64,000 nucleotides of DNA from Sulfuricaulis sp. (GCF_024653915.1 NZ_JANLGY010000016.1:1-64000); one strand, 5' to 3'. Positions 33,514 through 46,977 are shown, counted from the first letter of the stretch. Notes: a model not told the origin generated them from the letters alone. Program-made: numbers and translations.

Positions 33514-35100
33514 ATGATATACACCAAGAAAACTCCGTGGACGTTAATCATGGGCGTCATCATGGTGGCCTACGCCTACATGGTGTCGGCCGGCATGATG
33601 GAGCCGCTTATTAAATTGCTTCACACGGGCAAACACGCCGGCGAGATGGTCACGCTCGGATATTGGTTCGGCGGGATCGCAGTCGTGGTCGGCCTGTGGC
33701 AATTGCTGGCCACGCCGAAACAAGGTCAGGCAGACTATTACATCTCCACCATCGGCGGCCTCATGTTCATCATGCTGATCGCGTTCGTGGTGAAGTGGGG
33801 GCTCGATCCGATGATGGGGCTTTGGGGCAAGAACGCCGAGCCCGCCCTGGGTTTTAATTTCGCCAAGATGTTGAACCTGAACTACGTGGTGATGGGCATC
33901 ATCGCCGGCATTATCGTGGTGAACGTATTCAAGATCCCTGAATGGGCGCAGAACGGCGTACGCCTGTCGCGTCTCGGCCTGAAAACCGGCGTCATCCTGC
34001 TGGGCACCCTGTACAGCCTCGCGGAGCTGGCGCAGCTCGGCAAGCTGTCGGTCGTGCTGATCGGCTTCTTCGTGCTGGGTTCGGTCGGCCTGGTGCTGTG
34101 GATGGGCGCGCGGCGCAACATCCCGAACTCCATGGGTGGCGTGCTCTCGGCCGGTCTCGGTGTCTGCGGCGTATCCGCTGCGGTCGCCGCGGCCCCGGTC
34201 GTGCAGGCGAAATCAACCGAAATCGCCTACACCATCGGCACCATCCTGCTGTGGGGCATCTTGATGATGTTCATTTTCCCGATCGTCGGCAAGGCGATGG
34301 ACATGGGCCCGATCCAGTTCGGCGCCTGGGCCGGCACCGGCATTCTGAACTCGGCGCAGGTGGCGGGTGCCGCGCTGGCCTTCCAGCCGGACGGCATCGA
34401 GACCCTCAAGGTCGCCGAAATCTTCAACATCACGCGCGTGCTGTTCCTGCCCATCATCGTGCTGTGGCTGGCGGTGTGGTACGTGAAACGCGAGCAGACC
34501 GACCTCAAGGTCAACCTCGGCGAAGTGGTCCTCGGCAAGTTCCCGGTGTTCGTCTTGGGCTTCATCCTGATGTTCGCTTTGTCTTCCACCGGCGTGTTCG
34601 CGCCGGCCCAGCACTACAAGGGCAAGTTCTTCGACAACAGCGAGGCCAAGCTGGTCAAGACTGACAAGGAAGGCAAGGTCCACAGCAAGCTGCTGAAGGA
34701 CGAGGAAGTCGCCACCCTGCAGGCCGAGGTCGGCAAGGTCCAGCGTGAAGACCAGAAGGCCGCCATCGCCCGCCTGATGGAGAACAAGAAGACCATGTCA
34801 ATCGATGATGATACCCTGTTGCGTGGCGTGGCCAATGCCAAGATCCTGTCCAAGGATGGCAATGCAATATTGAAGAAGGCGCATGGCGCCGTTTATCACA
34901 CCGCGGGTAAGATCAAGATGTTCCGTAATCTCATTGCCTGGTTCTTCACCTTCGGTCTGGTCGGCCTCGGCATGCAGATCACCATGGCATCGATCAAGCA
35001 GGCCGGCGGCCAGCCGCTGATCATCGGCACCGTCGTGGGCGCGACCAAGGCAATCGGCGCCCTGATCGTGGTCATGATGTTCGTGCACGAAACCATTTAA
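33514..35100 (+). CDS. YeiH family (UPF0324) transporter with large loop insert
   Basis: A 528-residue polytopic membrane protein of the YeiH/UPF0324 family. The body contains the conserved SMGGVLSAGLGVCGVSAAVAAAPVVQAK and FGAWAGTGILNSAQVAGAAL segments. About 110 hydrophilic residues (about 370-480) are inserted before the last two helices, which is longer than usual. Members are proposed sulfate or sulfonate exporters, but function is not proven. A GGAGAC precedes the ATG. It is followed at once by a 40-residue membrane protein gene, then usp and SRPBCC-like genes. Confidence 0.85.
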   Translation: MIYTKKTPWTLIMGVIMVAYAYMVSAGMMEPLIKLLHTGKHAGEMVTLGYWFGGIAVVVGLWQLLATPKQGQADYYISTIGGLMFIMLIAFVVKWGLDPMMGLWGKNAEPALGFNFAKMLNLNYVVMGIIAGIIVVNVFKIPEWAQNGVRLSRLGLKTGVILLGTLYSLAELAQLGKLSVVLIGFFVLGSVGLVLWMGARRNIPNSMGGVLSAGLGVCGVSAAVAAAPVVQAKSTEIAYTIGTILLWGILMMFIFPIVGKAMDMGPIQFGAWAGTGILNSAQVAGAALAFQPDGIETLKVAEIFNITRVLFLPIIVLWLAVWYVKREQTDLKVNLGEVVLGKFPVFVLGFILMFALSSTGVFAPAQHYKGKFFDNSEAKLVKTDKEGKVHSKLLKDEEVATLQAEVGKVQREDQKAAIARLMENKKTMSIDDDTLLRGVANAKILSKDGNAILKKAHGAVYHTAGKIKMFRNLIAWFFTFGLVGLGMQITMASIKQAGGQPLIIGTVVGATKAIGALIVVMMFVHETI

Positions 35101-35121
35101 CGTCTACGAGAGGACAAAACC

Positions 35122-35244
35122 ATGAAAGATAAATTCGATCGCGGTAGCGCGCTGACCATTTTCAAAAGCGACCGCCACGAGGACTTTACGGCACTGATCA
35201 TCTCGCTGGCCATCGCCTTCCTGGTCTACGTGTTCATCGCGTAA
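35122..35244 (+). CDS. 40-residue single-pass membrane protein
   Basis: An open frame of 40 codons plus stop, starting MKDKFDRGSALTIFKSDRHEDF and ending in one TM helix (TALIISLAIAFLVYVFIA). GAGAGGA lies 8 bases before the ATG, 21 bases after the YeiH-like stop, and a strong terminator follows 34 bases later, so it is expressed with the transporter. It may be an accessory subunit of it. I do not recognise a family. Confidence 0.8.
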   Translation: MKDKFDRGSALTIFKSDRHEDFTALIISLAIAFLVYVFIA

Positions 35245-35277
35245 CACACGTATAACAGGTATCGTCTTGCAACCATA

Positions 35278-35312
35278 CCCGGTGGTGCGCCCCAGCGCCC
35301 CACCGGGTTTTC
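35278..35312 (+). terminator. Rho-independent terminator after the 40-residue gene
   Basis: CCCGGTGGTGCGC (35278-35290) pairs with GCGCCCCACCGGG (35295-35307) around a CCCA loop, with one G-T wobble, followed by TTTTCTTT. A very clear terminator for the YeiH-like operon, only about 15 bases ahead of the usp gene start region. Confidence 0.85.
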
Positions 35313-35329
35313 TTTGAGGGTTACAGTGA

Positions 35330-35794
35330 ATGTTCAAGACCCGACACATCCTCCTCGCCAGCCATGACACCGACGGCGCGCGCGCCGCCGAGAAGACCGC
35401 GCTGGCGCTATGTCCGCCTGGCGGCACCCTGCACCACCTGATCGTGGTACCGGATTTCTGGAAAGGCATGCAGGGCGACGACTGGCTCAACAATGCCTCG
35501 ACGCGCGATATCTTCGGGCGCTACGTCGAAAACCAGCTGGAAGATGAAATCCGTCTCCACGTGCAGCGTCTGCAAAAGCTGGCGGCCAAACGCCGCATTC
35601 GCTACCGCCCGGACATGACGCTCGGCAAACCCACTGACTGCCTGATCGAGCGCGCCAAACGCACCGGCATCGACCTGGTGGTGATCGGCTCGCCCCGGCC
35701 ACGCAGCAAGGCCGGGCTGCGTTCACGCATGGACACCGAGAAACTGACTCGCGCCCTGCGCGTACCCCTGCTGATTGTTCCGCGCCCGAAGTGA
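35330..35794 (+). CDS. Universal stress protein family (UspA)
   Basis: A 154-residue UspA-like protein. The fold is apparent from RHILLASHDTDGARAAEKTALAL at the start and IDLVVIGSPRPRSKAGLRSRMDTEKLTRALRVPLLIVPRP at the end, the latter including a GSPRP variant of the usual G-2x-G-9x-G ATP-binding motif. Its stop overlaps the GTG of the next gene. It follows the YeiH terminator, so it may have its own promoter. Confidence 0.85.
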   Translation: MFKTRHILLASHDTDGARAAEKTALALCPPGGTLHHLIVVPDFWKGMQGDDWLNNASTRDIFGRYVENQLEDEIRLHVQRLQKLAAKRRIRYRPDMTLGKPTDCLIERAKRTGIDLVVIGSPRPRSKAGLRSRMDTEKLTRALRVPLLIVPRPK

Positions 35795-36402
35795 CCGCCG
35801 CTTCGCAATCCAGCCCGGATGAAGACAGGGCCTGGGCCACCATCCACACCACGCTCCGTCCAGAGGAATTGAGCGACCTCAGCCGCGACGTCGAGGTCCT
35901 GTTCCGCCTCAATCCCTATTATTATTTCAACGTCTGGCGCCAGACCGGGCCCGACACCTTTCACGTCGAGTTCGAGAACAAGAGCAACCAGTTGCGCCAG
36001 TCGCTCGACCTGCATGTCGCTCACGAGGACGGGCGCGGGCTGACCGTGGCCTATTCCGGCGGAATCAAGAAATACACCGCGTTCACGATCGAACCGGCAA
36101 CGGGCGGAAGTCGCCTGACCGTTACCGACGACTACAATCTGCTGCCGGTGGCTGAACGCGAACAACGCCAGGCGGAGGTGGACAAGAGCCTCAAGGCCTG
36201 GGCGGAATCGTTGCGATTGTATTTTGTGCGGCTCAAGCGCTGGTCATGGCTGCCGGGATGGCGCTGGTATATGCGCCGGGTCTGGATTCCCATGAAACCC
36301 TCCGCCCGCCGCATCGTGTGGTTTATCTACCTGATTACCGTGGCGGAGTTTTTCTTTTTTCTGTTCGTCCTGCTGATCTACCTGATCGAACAGAATAATT
36401 AA
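35791..36402 (+). CDS. SRPBCC-like protein with C-terminal membrane segment
   Basis: A 203-residue protein. Residues 30-130 have the alternating hydrophobic and charged strands of an SRPBCC (START-like) fold (RLNPYYYFNVW, GPDTFHVEFENKS, SRLTVTDDYNLLP), and one TM helix at the end (IVWFIYLITVAEFFFFLFVLLIYLI). Its GTG start overlaps the usp stop (GTGA), so the two are coupled. Function unknown. A dispersed hairpin repeat follows it. Confidence 0.65.
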   Translation: MTAASQSSPDEDRAWATIHTTLRPEELSDLSRDVEVLFRLNPYYYFNVWRQTGPDTFHVEFENKSNQLRQSLDLHVAHEDGRGLTVAYSGGIKKYTAFTIEPATGGSRLTVTDDYNLLPVAEREQRQAEVDKSLKAWAESLRLYFVRLKRWSWLPGWRWYMRRVWIPMKPSARRIVWFIYLITVAEFFFFLFVLLIYLIEQNN

Positions 36403-36430
36403 CTAGGGAATCTCTGATTTATGAGTTTTC

Positions 36431-36511
36431 ACCGCAGAGTACGCAGAGATCGCAGAGATTTTCCAGTTCATTTTCATGATTTTTCTCTGCGTACTCCGCG
36501 CTCTCTGCGGT
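36431..36511. repeat. Dispersed hairpin repeat, copy A (CGCAGAG period)
   Basis: The left arm ACCGCAGAGTACGCAGAGAT (36431-36450, continuing to 36458) is matched by an inverted right arm ending CTCTCTGCGGT (36484-36511). Both arms are tandem 9-base units nnCGCAGAG. It lies between the convergent SRPBCC-like gene and ftsB, and both genes could use it as a terminator. Confidence 0.85.
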
Positions 36512-36556
36512 AGATAATCATATAAATCAGACCTTCCCTAGCGCTGATCACGCACA

Positions 36557-36874
36557 TCACTTTTTCTCGGGTTGGGTTTTTTTCGGAGGTGCAGCCTCCG
36601 GTTTGGGGTCGATGACTTGGTAAAAAGTCTCCCCCTTCTTCACCATGCCAAGCTCAGATCGCGCGCGCCCCTCGATGACTTCGAGCCCCTGCTTCAGGTC
36701 GTTAACCTGCGCCTCGAGCGTCTGATTACGCTCCTTGAGCTGAGCATTTTCTTTCTGTTGTGCGGCAATCTCCCGATTGAGTCGCCACACGGCTATCACT
36801 CCGCCATCGCCAAACCACAGCGGATATTGCAACAGGACCAGCAGCCCCAGAAGGGCATAGGCGGCTAATTTCAC
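36557..36874 (-). CDS. ftsB: Cell division protein FtsB
   Basis: A 105-residue bitopic protein. An N-terminal TM helix (AAYALLGLLVLLQYPLWFG) is followed by a leucine-zipper coiled coil (LNREIAAQQKENAQLKERNQTLEAQVNDLKQGLEVIEGRARSELGM). FtsB joins FtsL and FtsQ in the divisome. A short Pro/Lys tail ends it. It lies 41 bases downstream of eno, its standard neighbour. Confidence 0.92.
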   Translation of the reverse strand: MKLAAYALLGLLVLLQYPLWFGDGGVIAVWRLNREIAAQQKENAQLKERNQTLEAQVNDLKQGLEVIEGRARSELGMVKKGETFYQVIDPKPEAAPPKKTQPEKK

Positions 36875-36915
36875 AAACTCATTCTAGCCTACTGAACATC
36901 TGCCAACTGAGCGTC

Positions 36916-38223
<1,308 letters not shown>

Positions 38224-38240
38224 TTAAATGAAAGGAAATT

Positions 38241-38327
38241 CACCGCAAAGACGCAAAGAGCGCAAAGGTAGAACATTCTTGAAATTTTAAACTTGTCTTT
38301 CTCTGCGTCCTTTGCGCCTTTGCGGTG
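38241..38327. repeat. Dispersed hairpin repeat, copy B
   Basis: Left arm CACCGCAAAGACGCAAAGAG (38241-38260, continuing to 38268); right arm, inverted, ending CGCCTTTGCGGTG (38297-38327). The units are 9 bases (CGCAAAGnn). It occupies most of the 128-base gap between kdsA and eno, two genes read in the same direction. Confidence 0.85.
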
Positions 38328-38339
38328 ATATTTGGTTTT

Positions 38340-40918
<2,579 letters not shown>

Positions 40919-40940
40919 TTATATAGAAACAAAAAATAGC

Positions 40941-41033
40941 TCACCGCAAAGGCGCAAAGGACGCAAAGAAAGGCGAATTTCAAATTACAAAATACTTACT
41001 TTTTCCTTTGCGCTCTTTGCGTCTTTGCGGTGA
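40941..41033. repeat. Dispersed hairpin repeat, copy C
   Basis: Left arm TCACCGCAAAGGCGCAAAGG (40941-40960, continuing to 40970); inverted right arm ending GTCTTTGCGGTGA (41002-41033). Same 9-base unit as copy B. It fills much of the gap between tilS and pyrG. Confidence 0.85.
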
Positions 41034-41070
41034 AATTTCCCTTTTTTCAGGCCTCTTAAAAGCCACGAAA

Positions 41071-42420
41071 TTAGGGCACGGGATCAAGCCGCAATTTCCA
41101 TCCCGGTTCGTTCGCTCGCGCCACATACGGTTCACACACCCAGCGATCGCCAATGGCGGCGAGATCTCCATTGACATAAACCAGCGGCAGACGATTGCGT
41201 TCCCATGGCGGGATGCCAGCTTCCTGAAGGAGTTTCTTGAGCTTGTGATGGTGCGCGCGACCGGGAAGGCGGCAAATTTCGCCGCCCTGACGCAGTCCAA
41301 CAATAATGGGGAACTGGCCAATGCGGTCATGCGACAGGCCGTCACCCTGTGATTTCTCGGCGCGTAATAATCCCACGCCCGGGATTTCCAGAGGATCTGT
41401 CAGCTTCCAGTGATTTCTCCAGCCGGAATTCGTTGCGCCACGCGGTCTTAACACAATGAGCTCATCACGATAGCGGCACACTTCGGCTCCAGGCCAGCGA
41501 ATCACGGCCCGGTTTGAGCGCGGGTCCCGCATGACCTGCATCAGCACTTGATCCAGATGCATGGCGGACGGTGCCTGAAAACCCTGGCGACGCAGCCAAT
41601 AGCGGACAAGATTGCGCTGCCTAGGAGGGGTCAATCCCCGTAGCGCTGCCACCGATAATTTAGCCTTCTCCATGCCACCGCACACTTTCAAATCTGATTC
41701 CGCCAGCTCGTCCAGCAACTCTCCCGCCTCCGCCGCCATGCCCGCCGAACGTGAGATTCGGCGCGATGCCTCAGGCCAATGCGCCTCCAGCAAGGGAAAT
41801 ACCTGATGGCGTAGATAGTTCCGCGAGAGCCGCAAGTCGCTATTGCTGGCGTCCTCAATCCATTGCAGATTTTCCTGTCGGGCATAATTGGCCAGCTGTT
41901 CCCGGGTAAAACCCAGTAACGGTCGCGCCAGGCGGCCGGCGCGAAACGCTGTCATGGCTGGCATGGCCGCCAGGCCGGGCACACCGGCCCCACGGAGCAG
42001 TTGTAATAATACGGTTTCGGCCTGGTCATCGGCATGGTGGGCCGTGAGCAATACTTCGCCTTTTCCAACATTCCGCGCCAGACAGGCATAGCGCGCACGA
42101 CGTGCAGCGTCTTCCAGCCCATGCTCGCGGATTTGCGTGACCTGCACGCGTTCCACCGTGCAAGGAACTTGCAGACGTTCGCAGGTTTGCTGCACGCGCT
42201 GCGCCCAACTGGAAGAATCGGGGTGCAGCCCATGGTCCACGTGGATCGCGTGTAAAGGCAAGTCCAGCGATGCGCGCAAGGCACCCAGCGCATGCAGAAG
42301 CACACAGGAATCAAGACCGCCGCTGAAAGCGATTTTCAGTGGTGTAGCGGAGGACAGGCCCAGGCGGTGCAGGACATCCGCCAATGTCGAGGGAGAAAAG
42401 ATGGGCTTCGCCCCCGACAT
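41071..42420 (-). CDS. tilS: tRNA(Ile)-lysidine synthase
   Basis: About 449 residues. The PP-loop motif IAFSGGLDSCVLLHAL binds ATP; VDHGLHPDSSSWAQRV and LLTAHHADDQAETVLLQLLRG follow. TilS converts C34 of the CAU-anticodon tRNA-Ile to lysidine, changing it to read AUA. The TilS C-terminal domain is present. Two starts are possible: ATG 42471, inside accA, or ATG 42420 with GGGAG 5 bases upstream. I prefer 42420, which leaves a normal lead-in. Confidence 0.92.
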   Translation of the reverse strand: MSGAKPIFSPSTLADVLHRLGLSSATPLKIAFSGGLDSCVLLHALGALRASLDLPLHAIHVDHGLHPDSSSWAQRVQQTCERLQVPCTVERVQVTQIREHGLEDAARRARYACLARNVGKGEVLLTAHHADDQAETVLLQLLRGAGVPGLAAMPAMTAFRAGRLARPLLGFTREQLANYARQENLQWIEDASNSDLRLSRNYLRHQVFPLLEAHWPEASRRISRSAGMAAEAGELLDELAESDLKVCGGMEKAKLSVAALRGLTPPRQRNLVRYWLRRQGFQAPSAMHLDQVLMQVMRDPRSNRAVIRWPGAEVCRYRDELIVLRPRGATNSGWRNHWKLTDPLEIPGVGLLRAEKSQGDGLSHDRIGQFPIIVGLRQGGEICRLPGRAHHHKLKKLLQEAGIPPWERNRLPLVYVNGDLAAIGDRWVCEPYVARANEPGWKLRLDPVP

Positions 42421-42457
42421 CCTGTCTCCCGCGACATTAGTGCGTCCCTGCACGTCT

Positions 42458-43417
42458 TCAATGCTCTTCATATTCGCCGTAATGCATCAAGCGGTCGTAG
42501 CGCCTTTCGAGCAGGCGTTCGAGCGGCACGGAACCCAGATTATTGAGAGTGGCAATCAGGGATGATTTCAGGGTCTTGGCGATCTCGTCCATGTCACGAT
42601 GCGCACCGCCCAGCGGCTCCGTCACGATTTCATCCACCAAGCCCTGGCGGTTCAAACTTTCAGCGGTAATGCCCATGGCCTGTGCCGCCTCCGCGGCCAT
42701 GTCGGCGGAACGCCACAGTATCGAGGCGCAACCTTCGGGTGATATCACGGAATATGTCGAATACTGCAACATCAGTAACCGGTCACACACGCCAATGGCA
42801 AGCGCCCCGCCCGACCCTCCCTCACCGATAACAACGCTCACGATAGGAGTGTGCAGCCGCGCCATTTCATAGAGATTGCGCGCGATGGCCTCGCTCTGGC
42901 CGCGTTCTTCCGCGCCGACACCGGGATAGGCCCCCGGGGTATCGATCAGCGTGATCAGGGGCAAATGGAAACGTTCCGCGATGCGCATGAGACGCAAGGC
43001 CTTGCGATAACCTTCCGGTCGCGGCATGCCGAAATTACGCCGCACCTTTTCGCGCGTATCGCGCCCTTTCTGATGCCCAATCACCACCACCGGACGTCCG
43101 TCGAGTCGCGCCAACCCACCGACGATCGCCGGGTCATCGGAAAAAGTACGATCGCCATGCAACTCTTCGAATTCAGTGAAAACACGCGCGAGGTAATCCA
43201 GCGTGTAAGGACGCAGCGGATGGCGCGCGAGCTGCGAGATTTGCCACGAAGTCAGTGAATGGAAAATCGATTCGGTCAGCTTGCGGCTTTTGGCGCTGAG
43301 CTTGTTAATTTCATCATTGATGTTGATCGCCCCGCCCTTATCGGCGTAACGCAAGGCTTCGATCTTGGCTTCCAGATCGGCGATGGATTGTTCGAAGTCG
43401 AGGTAGTTTTGATTCAT
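42458..43417 (-). CDS. accA: Acetyl-CoA carboxylase carboxyltransferase subunit alpha
   Basis: A 319-residue AccA, which with AccD transfers carboxyl from biotin to acetyl-CoA for fatty-acid synthesis. It begins [67 protein letters not shown] and [16 protein letters not shown]-like segments are conserved. The longer frame upstream is not needed; ATG 43417 is canonical. It overlaps the tilS frame end region. Confidence 0.97.
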   Translation of the reverse strand: MNQNYLDFEQSIADLEAKIEALRYADKGGAININDEINKLSAKSRKLTESIFHSLTSWQISQLARHPLRPYTLDYLARVFTEFEELHGDRTFSDDPAIVGGLARLDGRPVVVIGHQKGRDTREKVRRNFGMPRPEGYRKALRLMRIAERFHLPLITLIDTPGAYPGVGAEERGQSEAIARNLYEMARLHTPIVSVVIGEGGSGGALAIGVCDRLLMLQYSTYSVISPEGCASILWRSADMAAEAAQAMGITAESLNRQGLVDEIVTEPLGGAHRDMDEIAKTLKSSLIATLNNLGSVPLERLLERRYDRLMHYGEYEEH

Positions 43418-43446
43418 GAATATTGAATAAGGATTTATATGACTAT

Positions 43447-43519
43447 TCGACGCGAAGACGCGAAGACGCAAAGTTTTTGATATTTTTGATCATGCCTTTC
43501 TTTGCGTCTTTGCGACAAG
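43447..43519. repeat. Dispersed hairpin repeat, copy D
   Basis: Left arm CGACGCGAAGACGCGAAGAC (within 43447-43473); inverted right arm CTTTCTTTGCGTCTTTGCGA (within 43496-43519). The unit is CGCGAAGA/CGCAAAGA with 9-base period. It lies between dnaE and accA, the fourth copy in this gene cluster. Confidence 0.8.
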
Positions 43520-43527
43520 AATTAATA

Positions 43528-46500
43528 TTAACGATAGATAAGATGCACGTTACGTTCGCCGGCAAAGTGTGACAGACGCTCCAGCAGCGTGTTCGTCGGA
43601 CTGATTCTCCATTCATCGCCCAAAACGATCTCGGCTTCCGCCAAGGTGCCCTGATAGTGCAGAAACACCGGACACTTTCCTTGGCCCGCGGGGCTGAGAA
43701 TTTCCTTCAGCTCCTCAACGAAACCGTTGCCCGCCTCATCGGCATTCACATCGATCACCAGGCGCGCGCTGAAAGCGGCACGGGCCTGGTCAATATTATA
43801 GAGCTTCTCGGCGGACATTTTGAATCCGCCCGTATATTCGTCCACGCTGACCTGACCTTCCACGACGAGCAAGGTGTCCTTGGCCAGCAGCTCCCGGCTC
43901 TGTGCATACAGATCGGAAAACACCGCCAGCTCCAAGCGTCCGGTACGATCATCGAGCGTCACGAAGGCCATGCGGTCACCGCGACGAGTTTGCATGGTGC
44001 GGCTTGCCACCACCAACCCCGCTACCACCACGGTGCTGTTCGCAGAAGGCTTGAGCTCGGCGATCGTGGCGTCCGTGATGTGCTGGAGTTCCTCGGCGTA
44101 ACGCGCGATCGGGTGTCCGGTGAGATACAGTCCCAATGTTTCACGTTCGCCATCGAGACGCTGTTCCTCGCTCCACTCGGCCACAATTTCGTAAACATGA
44201 GCCTCCGTGGGCGCCGCGGCGGCACCGAAAATATCCTCCTGCCCGGCTTCGAGGTTGCGGCTGTGCTGATCGGCCGCGGCCAGCGCGGTATTGAGCGAGG
44301 TCATCAGCGCGGCCCGGTGCGTACCGAGGCCGTCAAGCGCACCGGCACGGATGAGCGATTCCAGTACCCGGCGGTTGACCTTGCGCAAATCGATGCGTTG
44401 GCAGAAATCAAAAAGATCTTTGAAAGACCCTTCGCGATTGCGTTCCTGCAAGATTGTATCGATAGCCGCTTCACCCAATCCCTTGATCGCACCCAACCCG
44501 TAAAGAATCGTTTCGTCATCCACCGAAACGAAATGGTATTCACAGCGGTTGATGTCGGGCGGCAGAATATTCAGCTTCATGTCACGACATTCGGCCATCA
44601 TGGTCACCACCTTGTCGGTCTTGTCCATGTCCGACGAGAGCACCGCCGCCATGAAGGCCGCCGGGTAATGCGCCTTGAGCCAGGCCGTCTGGTAGGCAAT
44701 CAGCGCGTAGGCCGCCGAATGCGAGCGGTTGAATCCATAGCCGGCAAATTTCTCGATAACGTCGAAGATATGCGTGGCCAGCTTATCGCTCACAGCACGC
44801 GCCACCGCGCCCTGGACAAAGCCCTCGCGCTGCATGGCCATTTCTTCCGGTTTTTTCTTGCCCATGGCGCGGCGCAGCAAGTCAGCACTGCCGAGCGTAT
44901 AACCCGAAAGCACCCGCGCGATCTGCATGACCTGTTCCTGATACAGAATCACCCCGTAGGTAGGCTTCAGGATTGGTTCAAGACTCGGGTGCAGGTATTT
45001 GATCGCTGTGCGCTTGTGCTTGCGATTAATGAAGTCATCCACCATTCCCGACTGCAACGGTCCCGGACGAAACAACGCCACCAAGGCGATGATTTCTTCA
45101 AAATTGTCCGGTTGCAGGCGCAGAATGAGGTCCTTCATGCCGCGCGATTCCAGCTGGAACATGGCCGTGGTGCGCGCGGATTTGATCAGCGCAAACGTCG
45201 CCGGATCGTCGATAGGAAGCTGTTCGATGACAATCGGCGGTTCGCCATTTTTTTCACGCACGATATTGATCGTCTTGACGGCTTTGTCGATGATCGTAAG
45301 CGTACGCAGGCCGAGAAAATCGAATTTGACCAGACCGATCTTCTCGACGTCCTCCATGTCAAACCCGGTCACCGTCTGCTTGCCGCCCTGCTCGCAGTAC
45401 AACGGCATGAAGTCGGTGAGCGGTCCGGGGGCAATCACCACGCCGCCGGCGTGCTTGCCGGCGCTGCGCGCCAATCCTTCCAGCGTGCGCGCCGTGTCGA
45501 GCAGCTCGCGCACATCCTCTTCCTTCTTGTAACGTTCCGCCAACTGCGGCTCGATTTCGAGCGCGCGCTCCAGGGTAATGCCGATTTCAAAGGGGATAAG
45601 TTTTGCCAGCTTGTCCACGTAACCATAAGGCTGGTCCATGACGCGTCCGACATCGCGCACCACCGCCTTGGCCGCCATGGTGCCGTGGGTGATGATCTGC
45701 GCCACCCGGTCCTGGCCATAGCGTTTGGTAACGTATTCGATCACTTCATCGCGCCGCTCCATGCAAAAGTCCACATCGAAGTCCGGCAGCGAGACACGCT
45801 CGGGATTGAGGAAACGCTCAAACAGCAGCTCGTATTTGATCGGATCGAGCTCGGTAATGCCGAGACACCAGGCCACCAGCGACCCGGCGCCGCTGCCTCT
45901 CCCCGGCCCGACCGGGATGCCATTCTGCTTGGCCCACTGAATGAAATCCGCCACGATCAGGAAGTAACCGGGAAAACCCATCTTGGTGATGGTGGACAAC
46001 TCCAACTCCAGGCGCTCGGAATAAGCGGCGCGGCTGGCTTCGCGTTTGTCCTCCGGCATCAATTGCAATCGTGCTTCCAGGCCTTGATGCGATTGCTGAC
46101 GCAACAAGGTATCGATTGTCATTCCCTCCGGCACCGGGTAGGCCGGCAGGTAATATTTTCCCAGCTCAAGGCGCAAATTACAGCGACGTGCTATTTCGAC
46201 GGTATTTTCAATCGCCTCGGGGATGTCCTGGAACAACTCGCCCATTTCCTCACTGCTGCGGAAATATTGCTGTGTCGTGTAGCGCCGCGGCCGGCGGGTG
46301 TCGGTCAGCACGCGACTGTCCTGAATGCAGGTCCGCACCTCGTGCGCATCGAAGTCGTCTGGCTGCAGGAACACCACATGATTTGTCGCCACCACCGGCA
46401 ATGACAATCGTTGCGCGAGATCCACGGCGGCATGATTGTAATCTTCCTGAAACGCCTGGCCGGTACGCTGAAGTTCCAGATAAAAGCTGTCAGGGAACCA

Positions 46501-46977
46501 CTGTTGATAGACGCGCGCCTGTTCTTCCGCCTGTATCGCGTTGCCGGACAACAACATCTGGCCGATTTCACCTTCGATTGCGCCCGACAGGGCAATCAGC
46601 CCAGACATCGGCGCCTCAAGCCACGATTTACTGAGACAAGGCTTGCCCGATTGCTGTCCATCAACATAGGTGCGCGTCAGCAGACGGCAGAGCCGACGGT
46701 AACCCTCCGTGCTCTGACACAGCAGCACCAACCGATAAGGCTTATGCGGGTCGGCGGGATTTTCCAGCCAGACGTCCGCCCCGACGATGGGTTTCACTCC
46801 AGCAGCGCACGCGGCCTGGTAAAACTTGACCACCCCAAAAAGGTTGGCCAAATCCGTAACCGCCACGGCCGGCATACCATGACGGACGGCGGTTTTTACC
46901 AGATCGTCCGTGCGGACGATGCCGTCCGCCAGGGAAAATTCGGTATGGACTCTGAGATGAACGAAAGGCCGGGTCAC
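43528..46977 (-). CDS. dnaE: DNA polymerase III subunit alpha
   Basis: About 1149 residues. The PHP domain starts FVHLRVHTEFSLADG. Polymerase catalytic Asp residues lie in SLPDFDVDFCMERRDEVI; other palm segments are PVGPGRGSGAGSLVAW and GVILYQEQVMQIARVLSGYTLG. HhH and C-terminal OB-fold parts are present, ending near the tau-binding region. It is the chromosomal replicase. The reading frame opens with TTG at 47070, but a GTG at 46977 gives the usual N-terminus. Confidence 0.95.
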   Translation of the reverse strand: MTRPFVHLRVHTEFSLADGIVRTDDLVKTAVRHGMPAVAVTDLANLFGVVKFYQAACAAGVKPIVGADVWLENPADPHKPYRLVLLCQSTEGYRRLCRLLTRTYVDGQQSGKPCLSKSWLEAPMSGLIALSGAIEGEIGQMLLSGNAIQAEEQARVYQQWFPDSFYLELQRTGQAFQEDYNHAAVDLAQRLSLPVVATNHVVFLQPDDFDAHEVRTCIQDSRVLTDTRRPRRYTTQQYFRSSEEMGELFQDIPEAIENTVEIARRCNLRLELGKYYLPAYPVPEGMTIDTLLRQQSHQGLEARLQLMPEDKREASRAAYSERLELELSTITKMGFPGYFLIVADFIQWAKQNGIPVGPGRGSGAGSLVAWCLGITELDPIKYELLFERFLNPERVSLPDFDVDFCMERRDEVIEYVTKRYGQDRVAQIITHGTMAAKAVVRDVGRVMDQPYGYVDKLAKLIPFEIGITLERALEIEPQLAERYKKEEDVRELLDTARTLEGLARSAGKHAGGVVIAPGPLTDFMPLYCEQGGKQTVTGFDMEDVEKIGLVKFDFLGLRTLTIIDKAVKTINIVREKNGEPPIVIEQLPIDDPATFALIKSARTTAMFQLESRGMKDLILRLQPDNFEEIIALVALFRPGPLQSGMVDDFINRKHKRTAIKYLHPSLEPILKPTYGVILYQEQVMQIARVLSGYTLGSADLLRRAMGKKKPEEMAMQREGFVQGAVARAVSDKLATHIFDVIEKFAGYGFNRSHSAAYALIAYQTAWLKAHYPAAFMAAVLSSDMDKTDKVVTMMAECRDMKLNILPPDINRCEYHFVSVDDETILYGLGAIKGLGEAAIDTILQERNREGSFKDLFDFCQRIDLRKVNRRVLESLIRAGALDGLGTHRAALMTSLNTALAAADQHSRNLEAGQEDIFGAAAAPTEAHVYEIVAEWSEEQRLDGERETLGLYLTGHPIARYAEELQHITDATIAELKPSANSTVVVAGLVVASRTMQTRRGDRMAFVTLDDRTGRLELAVFSDLYAQSRELLAKDTLLVVEGQVSVDEYTGGFKMSAEKLYNIDQARAAFSARLVIDVNADEAGNGFVEELKEILSPAGQGKCPVFLHYQGTLAEAEIVLGDEWRISPTNTLLERLSHFAGERNVHLIYR

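Noticed and set aside
43657-46404. A 915-codon open frame on the plus strand opposite dnaE
   Set aside because: dnaE is complete in the opposite strand with catalytic motifs. The antisense frame is an effect of codon bias, and its sequence has no domain-like pattern.
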